Positions 6,852-14,300 of a stretch of 22,862 bases of DNA are shown piece after piece. The DNA lies in the IMG/VR virus record IMGVR_UViG_3300044701_000323, positions 1 through 22,862 of that record; one strand, written 5' to 3'. The notes beneath the pieces were generated by a model. That model ran no database searches. It was given only the letters and a program-made list of their open reading frames with translations, and was not told the origin of the DNA. Both the position numbers and the translations under genes were made by a program. How positions within the stretch are numbered: the first letter of the stretch is position 1; each line of letters starts with the position of its first letter. The stretch comes from a virus.

Positions 6852-8996
6852 ATGTCTTTAGAGGAGTTTGGAAGTTTACAAACTAATTTCGTCGGTAGAG
6901 ACGGGTTCCGCTGGTGGATCGGTCAGGTAGCCCCTGGCGAGATCAGAGACACCTGGGGCAATAGAGTCCGTGTGAGAATCATGGGCTATCATCCCTTCAG
7001 TGAAGAGGAACTGCCCAATGATAAACTTCCTTACGCCAATATCCTCTTAGGAACTACATCTGGTAGTGGTGGTGCTGGTAACTATTCCAGTCATACACTT
7101 CGACCTGGTGATGTAGTATTTGGATTCTTCTTAGACGGTGATAATGCACAATTACCGTGCATTAATGGTGTCTTTGGTAGAACAGACGAGGTTACCAAAC
7201 TAGCATCTGCTAAGTATAAGTCACCTTTCCTGCCTTACAGCGGAAAGACTGACAAGATGAAGCCTGCTCACAACAGGATTGCAGATAAAGCAACCGAAGT
7301 TAAAAACGGTGCTGATCCTAAAACAGCATCTGATCCATCTGAAACTGGAGAACAAGGAACTGCTTCTCCTAAGACTCCCACGAATACAAAAAAGGGAACA
7401 GATGGAGTAGAGGCTGATAACAGAGCAAATGGCACTTGTGTAAAACTTGCTGATGCATGTAAGGATAACCCTCTGGCAGAACTGACTGATGTTCTGGATA
7501 ATCTTGTAAACAAACTAAGCAAGATTACTGGTGCACTAAGCAATATCCAGAAAGAAATCAATAAGGTTCTGAATCTAATCCAAGACATTGGTGGTAATTT
7601 TGTTCAGAGTGCCATTGGTGCTCTGTTCGGTGGATTAGAGAACATATTAGCAGATGGATTGGATGCTCTATTCAATTCAGTGTTTGCCTCTACGATGGTA
7701 GCGACTGCTGGAAATGTTCCTCTGTCAACTGCTGCTGGTATTGCTGCTCAAGCGGCTCAAATACCCATCATTGAGAAGTTTCAAGACACTCTTCAGTGTG
7801 TTGGTAATAAGATCGTTGAGGGTTTGAAAGAGGCAGCAAGAGGACTCTTAGAGTCTTTTGTTGGTAACATTCTTGATGTAACTCAGTGTGCTGTTGAAGC
7901 ATACGCTGGTAGTTTCCTCGCTGACATTGTAAAACAAATTTCTGATGGTTTAGCAGGGCCACTTCAAACTTTAAATAAAATTCTTGGCCCTGCATTTACT
8001 GTTATCGGATTCTTACAAGGAACTGCTGGAGCATTTCAATCGATTCTTTCTTTCCTTGATTGTGGTCAGGGTGCAGCATGTGCCGAGATTAAGAAGTGGT
8101 GCATTGGAACTGGGCCCGAGAAAGCAAAGGATGATGATGAGAAGAGTACAAAGAAACAAGGTGAGAGAGAAGCAAACGGAGAACCTGCATCTGGTGAGAA
8201 AGAAGAACCAAGCATGTTCGATAAGGTCATGGATAAACTTGGATCGTTCAATCTCGGAACAGAGAATGTATCTTCCGAAGGACTACTTCAGGGTCTTACA
8301 AACAATCCAAATCTGAACATTCGTCAAAGTCAAGGATGCTACACTGGAGATCCAGCTGCACTTCCTTGTGGAAAACCACAGGTAGAGTTTATCGGTGGTG
8401 GTGGATTCGGTGCTCTTGCCAAAGCATTTGTTGGTAATGTCATCAACGAGACAGAAGGACTTGGTGATGTTGTGAATCAAACAGTTGATGCTGCTAATCA
8501 ACTGGGGGGAATTATTGGATTCCAAATTGAGAATCCTGGTCAAGGATATGTTTATCCTCCAATCGTAAAGATTAATGATCAATGTAAGAGAGGATATGGA
8601 TGTATTGCTAGAGCAACACTAAACTCTAGTGGTGGTATTCAATCCATTCATGTTGTCGATCCTGGTGAGGGTTATCCTCTCGATCCAGAACAAGCAGTCA
8701 TTGCTGTTACTCAAGTTACTGTTGTAAATGGTGGCATTGGGTATGACGAAGACACAGTAGTTACAGACGATCTAGGTAACAACTATAACGTTGTCATTGA
8801 AGATGGCGTTATCAGAGAAGTAGAACCTCTCAGTGTCAATTCGATCAGAACTATTCCTACACTAATTGTTGATGGTAATGGTAGTGGTGCAAACTTAGCA
8901 CCTGTTATTAGTGATATAATTATAGATGGTACAGGAGAAATTCTGTACGTCAAGGATTGTGTTGGTTCACCTTTTGAGGTACTGAGAGTTCAATAA
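6852..8996 (+). CDS. 5: Baseplate spike protein gp5 (OB-fold), without lysozyme domain
   Basis: This 714-aa protein starts with the gp5/VgrG OB-fold: WWIGQVAPGEIRD, then GNRVRVRIMGYHPFSEEELP (about residues 36-55), LPYANILLGTT and GDVVFGFFLDGDNAQLPCIN, closely following the start of T4 gp5, which reads VRVRVVGLHP. The T4 lysozyme domain should follow, but instead residues about 215-420 are a hydrophobic, mostly helical region with Ala, Gly and Leu, preceded and followed by charged low-complexity linkers. The last 150 residues are beta-rich with repeats of the form NPGQGYVYPPIVKI and DPGEGYPLDPEQAVI. No lysozyme motif is visible. The beta-helix needle is encoded by the next gene, which overlaps it (TAATG). 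The protein should sit on the gp27 trimer at the centre of the baseplate. Confidence 0.85.
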   Translation: MSLEEFGSLQTNFVGRDGFRWWIGQVAPGEIRDTWGNRVRVRIMGYHPFSEEELPNDKLPYANILLGTTSGSGGAGNYSSHTLRPGDVVFGFFLDGDNAQLPCINGVFGRTDEVTKLASAKYKSPFLPYSGKTDKMKPAHNRIADKATEVKNGADPKTASDPSETGEQGTASPKTPTNTKKGTDGVEADNRANGTCVKLADACKDNPLAELTDVLDNLVNKLSKITGALSNIQKEINKVLNLIQDIGGNFVQSAIGALFGGLENILADGLDALFNSVFASTMVATAGNVPLSTAAGIAAQAAQIPIIEKFQDTLQCVGNKIVEGLKEAARGLLESFVGNILDVTQCAVEAYAGSFLADIVKQISDGLAGPLQTLNKILGPAFTVIGFLQGTAGAFQSILSFLDCGQGAACAEIKKWCIGTGPEKAKDDDEKSTKKQGEREANGEPASGEKEEPSMFDKVMDKLGSFNLGTENVSSEGLLQGLTNNPNLNIRQSQGCYTGDPAALPCGKPQVEFIGGGGFGALAKAFVGNVINETEGLGDVVNQTVDAANQLGGIIGFQIENPGQGYVYPPIVKINDQCKRGYGCIARATLNSSGGIQSIHVVDPGEGYPLDPEQAVIAVTQVTVVNGGIGYDEDTVVTDDLGNNYNVVIEDGVIREVEPLSVNSIRTIPTLIVDGNGSGANLAPVISDIIIDGTGEILYVKDCVGSPFEVLRVQ

Positions 8997-9526
8997 TGTC
9001 TAACAAAGAAAGAAGGATCATTGCCAATAAAGGGCCAAACTATAAACAAGACATCAACAATCCTCAACCTGGTGGATTTGGTCCAGAAGTTGCCAAGGTT
9101 ATGGCTATCACCGATGAAGGTGAGGTCTTTATTCATTCATTATCTCAGGATGGTACTGTAAGAATCGTCGTTGATAAAACGATGGAAGTTACTGCTGGCG
9201 AAGATAATGATGTGGGCAAGATTGATATGGTTGTTAACTGCATGAACGGAGACATCTGCATCAACGCAATCTCTGGTCAGGTTAGAATCAAAGGTAGAGA
9301 TGTTGTTCTGGAAGCCTCTAGGGATCTAACTCTTAAAGCAGGTAGAAATCTAAATCTTAGAGGTAAAGCCAAAGTAGACATTGATAGCAACAAAGTTCAG
9401 GCAACTGGAAAGTCTGGAAACATCATTCAATCGATGCAACAAACATTTGTACAAAAGATTGCTGCTACAACTAAACTTGGGCCTGGAATTCTGTTGAAAA
9501 TTGGAAAATCACTCATCAGCAGATAA
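8996..9526 (+). CDS. Beta-helix needle protein (counterpart of gp5 C-terminal spike)
   Basis: This 176-aa protein is dominated by short alternating repeats such as GDICINAISGQVRIKGRD, then VVLEASRDLTLKAGRNLNLR and GKAKVDIDSNKVQ (about residues 80-135). This is the pattern of the triple-stranded beta-helix that forms the tip of T4 gp5 and of VgrG spikes. The N-terminal 40 residues are polar and include NNPQPGGFGPEVAKV. There is no PAAR motif, so a separate tip protein may exist elsewhere. The start codon overlaps the stop of the OB-fold gp5 gene, so the two halves of a T4-like gp5 are probably translated together and joined in the particle. Known family: spike/needle repeats; joining of the two proteins is inferred. 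Confidence 0.75.
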   Translation: MSNKERRIIANKGPNYKQDINNPQPGGFGPEVAKVMAITDEGEVFIHSLSQDGTVRIVVDKTMEVTAGEDNDVGKIDMVVNCMNGDICINAISGQVRIKGRDVVLEASRDLTLKAGRNLNLRGKAKVDIDSNKVQATGKSGNIIQSMQQTFVQKIAATTKLGPGILLKIGKSLISR

Positions 9527-9528
9527 TT

Positions 9529-10152
9529 ATGTCACAGTTTCAAACTTTTTATCCAAATATTGATAATCCAGATGGTATTCTCAGCGATAGTCTAATCGCA
9601 GAGAAGACTACATTTCTTCAGCCTGTTGCTGGTGTTGATCCTCAACTTGATGAGCATTATGTCACTAAGAAATATTATGAGGAAAATATTCCTGAGGTAA
9701 TAATTCCTCCAGTTGAGGTTCAAATGCCCGTTGGGGGTATTATTATGTGGTCTGGATCTATTGCCACAATTCCAACTAAGTGGGCTTTATGTGACGGAAC
9801 TAATGGAACTCCAGATTTAAGAAGTAGATTTATTGTTGGTGCTGGCACTGATACAGCGAATGGATGGAGTTTCAATACAACAACAGGTGCTGAAACATTT
9901 ACATCGGGAACTTCTATTGGAGTTGGATCTACTGGCGGAAGTATTGCCCATAAATTAACAATTGCTGAACTTGCTGCTCACACTCACACTGGATCGGCTC
10001 AATATCCTGGTGGAGGCCCTGAGCAGAACCAATCTGGCGGCGCTGAAGACAGAACAACCTTTAATATTGATTCTGGATCAACTGGTGGGGATAAGTATCA
10101 CGAAAACCGTCCACCATACTACGCTCTGGCTTTCATCATGAAAATCTCTTGA
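9529..10152 (+). CDS. Short tail fibre-like protein with phage collar domain (gp12 type)
   Basis: This 207-aa protein has a short N-terminal linker (about 65 residues) and a tail collar domain: PVGGIIMWSGSIATIPTKWA (residues 67-86), LCDGTNGTPDLRSRFIVGAG, the metal-binding motif AAHTHTGS (His151 and His153), and the end ENRPPYYALAFIMKI. In T4 gp12 the HxH motif holds a zinc ion in the receptor-binding head. The protein is much shorter than T4 gp12 (527 aa), so it carries only the collar and head part. It likely forms a small receptor-binding fibre on the baseplate. Its TGA stop (10150-10152) lies inside the -35 box of the next promoter. Confidence 0.8.
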   Translation: MSQFQTFYPNIDNPDGILSDSLIAEKTTFLQPVAGVDPQLDEHYVTKKYYEENIPEVIIPPVEVQMPVGGIIMWSGSIATIPTKWALCDGTNGTPDLRSRFIVGAGTDTANGWSFNTTTGAETFTSGTSIGVGSTGGSIAHKLTIAELAAHTHTGSAQYPGGGPEQNQSGGAEDRTTFNIDSGSTGGDKYHENRPPYYALAFIMKIS

Positions 10153-10177
10153 CAGGGCAGGGGGTCCGTGCTATAAT
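10149..10177 (+). promoter_or_regulatory. Strong sigma70-type promoter for the tRNA/PebS cassette
   Basis: TTGACA at 10149-10154 and TATAAT at 10172-10177 are both perfect consensus boxes separated by 17 bases. The -35 box overlaps the stop codon of the collar protein. The sequence just after the -10 box, ACATAGGTAATCAA, recurs almost unchanged behind the -10 box at 20403, which suggests a common phage early-type promoter. It would allow transcription of the downstream cassette by the unmodified host polymerase. Confidence 0.85.
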
Positions 10178-10203
10178 ACATAGGTAATCAAGCAAAGCGC
10201 ACC

Positions 10204-10398
10204 ATGCCCGAGCAACTCCTGGAATCCGTTGCCATTGATGTTTGCACCCGCTCCGTTCTCCTGACTGCTGATGATGGTAGTGAGAAGATGGTTGAGTGTG
10301 ACACTCTGGATGAGTTCATGAATGTTCTTGAGTTTGTTCGCGCTATTGTTCCTGATGAGCAAATCGCTTACGCTGAGGTTGTGACTACACTGCGATGA
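10204..10398 (+). CDS. Small protein of unknown function (64 aa)
   Basis: This is the first gene of the cassette, starting 26 bases after the -10 box. The 64-aa product is acidic and has a simple predicted pattern of beta strands (SVAIDVCTRSVLLTAD) followed by a helix (LDEFMNVLEFVRAIV). It has no recognisable family motif. Arginine codons are CGN (no AGA), unlike the surrounding tail genes and like the early-type genes at the right end of the window. Its stop overlaps the start of the next ORF (ATGA), so the two are probably translationally coupled. There is no good Shine-Dalgarno sequence. Confidence 0.65.
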   Translation: MPEQLLESVAIDVCTRSVLLTADDGSEKMVECDTLDEFMNVLEFVRAIVPDEQIAYAEVVTTLR

Positions 10399-10538
10399 TT
10401 ACAATTACAATTCAAGAGTTCGAAGAAAAGTTCGAAGAGTACATTGATAGGGCTGGTGAGGGAGAATCTTTCCTCATCAAGAACCCTGGGGGAGATCTAG
10501 TTCTTCTTCCTCAAGAAGACTTAGAGGAAGTAGTCTGA
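10395..10538 (+). CDS. Orphan Phd/YefM-like antitoxin (47 aa)
   Basis: A short ORF starts with the ATG at 10395 that overlaps the preceding stop and ends at TGA 10536-10538. The product begins MITITIQEFEEKFEEYIDRA (residues 1-20), then GEGESFLIKNPGGDLVLLP and a final QEDLEEVV. This follows the Phd/YefM antitoxin N-terminal domain, which reads roughly T-S-E-F-x-x-x-x-x-x-x-I-D-R-x-x-x-G-E-x-x-x-I-x-x-x-G-x-x-V-x-L-x-P-x-x-D. That domain dimerises and binds DNA. The C-terminal toxin-binding tail found in complete antitoxins is missing, and no toxin gene lies beside it. It may act as a small repressor or as an anti-toxin against a host system; both are inferences. The tRNA begins on the very next base. 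Confidence 0.6.
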   Translation: MITITIQEFEEKFEEYIDRAGEGESFLIKNPGGDLVLLPQEDLEEVV

Positions 10539-10621
10539 GGGCGTGTGGTGAAATTGGTATCCACAACAAACTTAAAATTTGTCGAGCATTGCTCATGCGG
10601 GTTCGACTCCCGCCATGCCCA
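10539..10621 (+). tRNA. tRNA-Leu (anticodon UAA)
   Basis: The 83-base sequence folds as a class II tRNA. The acceptor stem pairs GGGCGTG (10539-10545) with CATGCCC (10614-10620), with discriminator A at 10621. The anticodon arm is ACAAA-CTTAAAA-TTTGT, giving anticodon TAA, which reads UUA leucine codons. A long variable arm, CGAGCATTGCTCA, and the T arm GCGGG-TTCGACT-CCCGC complete the leucine pattern. CCA is not encoded. The gene directly abuts the antitoxin stop codon, so it must be processed from the cassette transcript. UUA codons occur in the phage late genes, so a supply role is plausible. Confidence 0.93.
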
Positions 10622-10635
10622 TTCGGAGAATTAAA

Positions 10636-11277
10636 ATGTGGGATGATTACTCTGATTTTCTTTTTGAAAAATTAAATTTAACAATCGATGATGTTGGTCA
10701 CACGATAGGAAAGAATGACGCTATCTTGGGATCTGGATTGTATAGCGGAGAGCATATAATCAAGTCCAGAGCAACCGTCATTAACTGTGGTGAGACTGAG
10801 ATCTATAATAACATTGTCTATCCTAAGACTGGGGCTAACTTGCCCTGTCTTGGTATGGATTTAATGTGCTTCTTTGATAAGAAGGTTATTATAGTATTTG
10901 ACTTCCAACATCCAGCACCATATTATGATTGGGACAACCCATTCATGAGGTGTCATTTGGCTGATATGTATGAGAATACTCCAGATGATATTAGATTTTT
11001 CCAAGCAGGAAACCATTTCTCTAAGTACATTTACGTTAGAAAGTGCACTCGAAGTGAAGTTCCTGAGCATCTGGACACATTCAAGAGATATGTAACCGCA
11101 TACAAAGAGTTGCTTGACTCAACAAAACCAACTGGTGAGGATGTATCTGAATACAGAGACTTTGATTCATATATGTTGAATCTTGATCCAGTTGCAGGCT
11201 ATCTTGGTAATAAGTTTGGAAGAGATTTTTCTGACAAATATGTTAGAGACTTTTTATTCTCTTATGCATCCGTCTAA
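10636..11277 (+). CDS. pebS: Phycoerythrobilin synthase (ferredoxin-dependent bilin reductase, PebS-like)
   Basis: The start chosen is the ATG at 10636 with GGAG at 10625-10628; an in-frame ATG at 10579 lies inside the tRNA and is rejected. The 213-aa product closely resembles cyanophage PebS, which reduces biliverdin IXalpha to phycoerythrobilin in two two-electron steps with ferredoxin. Shared motifs include YNNIVYPKTGANLPCLGMDL (residues 57-76), KKVIIVFDFQHP (82-93), GNHFSKYIYVRKC and LDPVAGYLGNKFG (183-195). Asp75 and Asp184 correspond to the catalytic Asp105 and Asp206 of P-SSM2 PebS as I recall them. Some 20 residues of the PebS N-terminal extension are absent. The related enzyme PcyX is less likely given how close the motifs are to PebS. 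Bilin supply may support host light harvesting during infection. Confidence 0.88.
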   Translation: MWDDYSDFLFEKLNLTIDDVGHTIGKNDAILGSGLYSGEHIIKSRATVINCGETEIYNNIVYPKTGANLPCLGMDLMCFFDKKVIIVFDFQHPAPYYDWDNPFMRCHLADMYENTPDDIRFFQAGNHFSKYIYVRKCTRSEVPEHLDTFKRYVTAYKELLDSTKPTGEDVSEYRDFDSYMLNLDPVAGYLGNKFGRDFSDKYVRDFLFSYASV

Positions 11278-11280
11278 ATA
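11273..11280 (+). promoter_or_regulatory. Late-promoter-like octamer before the VrlC-like gene
   Basis: TCTAAATA matches the late core NATAAATA at seven of eight positions and overlaps the TAA stop of pebS (11275-11277). The next ATG is 31 bases downstream, as for the other two stop-overlapping copies at 913 and 16469. A return to late transcription is expected after the cassette. Confidence 0.4.
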
Positions 11281-11310
11281 CTGTAGGATGAATTTGAGCA
11301 AACTAGCGCA

Positions 11311-14300
11311 ATGCCTCTCAGTAAGTTAGAGAATCTGATTAAGAATACAGAAGGTCGTATTCTTTATGTTAACCCCAATGATATTGATGCTACTGACGGC
11401 ATTGAGAATCAGGGCAACTCGTTAGCGAGACCGTTTAAAACTATTCAACGTGCACTGATTGAAGCGGCTCGTTTCTCTTATGTGAAGGGAAATGAGAATG
11501 ATCTGATCAACATTACGACTATTCTCTGCTTCCCTGGTGAGCACATTATTGATAATAGACCTGGATTTAAAATCAGGAATATTAGCGGAACACCCTATTC
11601 GGTATCTCCCGCTGGTACTCAAGCACTCGCTCAAGATACATTTTCGCTTTCTCTACAATCTGCATTTGATCTTGGTGCTGAAGACAACATCCTTTACAAG
11701 TTTAATAGTGTAAACGGTGGTATTATCATTCCTCGTGGTACTTCCATTGTTGGTCTAGACCTCCGTAAAACTAAGATTCGTCCTAAGTATGTTCCTAACC
11801 CTACCGACAGTAATGTTGGTGGATCTACAATTTTCCGTGTAACTGGTGGTTGCTACTTTAACTCGTTCACCTTCTTTGATGGTAATGAGAACAGCCAGGT
11901 TTACACAGATCCCACTAACTTCGGTACAGGAAATAGATCGAGACCTCTGTTCTCTCACCACAAACTGACTTGCTTTGAGTTTGCCGATGGTGTAAACATT
12001 GTCGATGGTTATGATCTCACTGACCTTGACATGTATTATGCTAAGTTGAGCAATGCGTTCAACACTGCATCTGGTAGGGACATTGATCAGAAGTATCCTA
12101 CACTTCCTGATGGGTTTACAAGTCAGAGACCTGAATATGAGATTGTAGGTGCATTCGCATCTGATGCCCTTACAATTACTTCTTTAACATCTGGCGATGG
12201 TGTTAATGCTGGCGGCGTTGTTACCGTCACTACGGCTACAGATCATGGTCTCACTGCATCAACTCCTATTAAGATCAGAGGTGTTATTCCTCTTGATTAC
12301 AATATCTCAACTACCGTAACAACGGTAATTAACTCTAAGTCTTTTACCTATACTCTTCCTAAAGTTCCTCCTCTTCTGAGTGGAACTGGAGTTGTAGCTG
12401 GTGCAACTGTTACCGTTGAAACTGACACCGTATCTGGTGCATCTCCTTACATCTTCAACGTATCTCTGCGTTCCGTTTATGGTATGAACGGGATCCTTGG
12501 AGATGGTGCAAATGCAACTGGATTTAAGTCTTTTGTTCTTGCACAATTTACTGCTATCTCTCTGCAAAAGGATGACCGTGCATTCGTTAAGTATAACGAA
12601 GTCTCCAGACTGTACGAGGGAATCAATATCACCAGAGTTACTGGATCTGATCTTCCTGAAGGATCTAGTTCCACATCTTCCTCTTCTGTTTATCACTTAG
12701 ATTCGAGAGCAATCTATAGAGAAGGATGGGAAACATCTCACATTAGAATGACCAATGATTCGATCTTCCAGATCGTATCTGTATTCGCTATTGGTTTCAA
12801 TAAGCACTTTGCGGCTGAGTCTGGTGCCGACGCATCGATCACCAACTCCAACTCTAACTTTGGTCAGATCTCTCTTGTTTCTGACGGATTCAAGGCAGAA
12901 TCGTTTACTAAAGATGATCAGGGATACATCACTTCGATTATCTCACCTAAAGCAGTTCTTCCTACAGAAACTAACATTGAGTATCTGACTCTTGATGTTG
13001 GACTCACAACTGCTGTAGGTGTAACAAGTCACCTGTATCTGTTCGGATACAATGAGAAAGACGTTCTACCTCTGAATGTATCTCAGGGTTACAGAGTTGG
13101 AGCTCGTGTTGAAGATCAACTATACGTTAACATCAACAATGATGTTGCCAACGCACGTATTGAAATGGTTGACACCGACGTATCTGTCGGCTCTGGTAAC
13201 ACTGTAGCATTCGGTGATGCTTCTTCTGAGAAGGCGTTCCGTGTCAATAGTGTTATTAATAGTCAACTGTCCATTGCTGGTGCCACTGTAAACATTCAAA
13301 CTGGTGAGAAAGTTAGACTCATTAGTGATGATGGTGATCTTCCTGAGAACATTGAAGAGAACACTATCTACTTTGCAATTAAGACAGGAGCAACAACATA
13401 CAAGATTGCATCTACTCTTTCTGACGCTCTTAAAGGCGAAAACGTTGCAATTTATGGAGGCACAAATTTAACGTTTGTTTCTAGAGTATCTGATAAAGTC
13501 GCTGGAGATCTCGGTCATCCCCTTCAGTATGACGAAGCTAATAGAAACTGGTATATTCATACAGAAACTAATAGTGGCATCTACACAAGTTTCCTTGCTC
13601 AAGGTGTTGCTGGTCTTGGTGGGGCTCAATCTAACGTCTCTTACATTAAGAGAGTTATTGACAATAGAGGTCTTGACGATAAGATCTACAAGGTAAGATA
13701 CTTTATTCCTAAAGAAGTAGCAGACGCTCGTGATCCCAGCGAAGGATTTGTTATTCAACAGACTGCAAATACTGGTGTAAGAACTGACACAGATTTCACG
13801 ATTACTGGTATCACAACATCTGATTATGCCTTTGATCGTAATCCATCTTTCATCTCTTCTTGTACTGCTTCTGGTGGAACAGTAACTGTCATCACCAATC
13901 AGAACCACAAGTTATTCCCTGGTGACACAGTTGTTATTAAGAATGCTACATCTACAACTAATACTGTTGGTGCTGCTAATAGTGGATTTAATGGTAGATT
14001 CACTGTATCTGGTGTAACTGATGCTAAGACATTCACATATTCTACAACTGATACTAGAGGTGTTGTTCACCTGACGGGTGATTTAACTAACAACATTAAT
14101 ACAAGAACGGCTGACCTTCCTAGATTTGAAAGAGGCGATCTTCAGTCGAACCTCTATGTTTTCCGTAGCGAAGTCATTCAGAAGTATGTACCTGGATCTA
14201 GAGATGGTGTTTATCATCTCTACCTTCTGAAGGCCGATAACGCCATCGACAATGAGTTTGTAACCAAGAGGTATAGTTCTGCTGTTGAGAACTTCTATCC

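Noticed and set aside
10579-10635. Longer start for pebS at 10579
   Set aside because: The extra codons are tRNA-Leu sequence; the ATG at 10636 has a GGAG and matches where PebS similarity begins.
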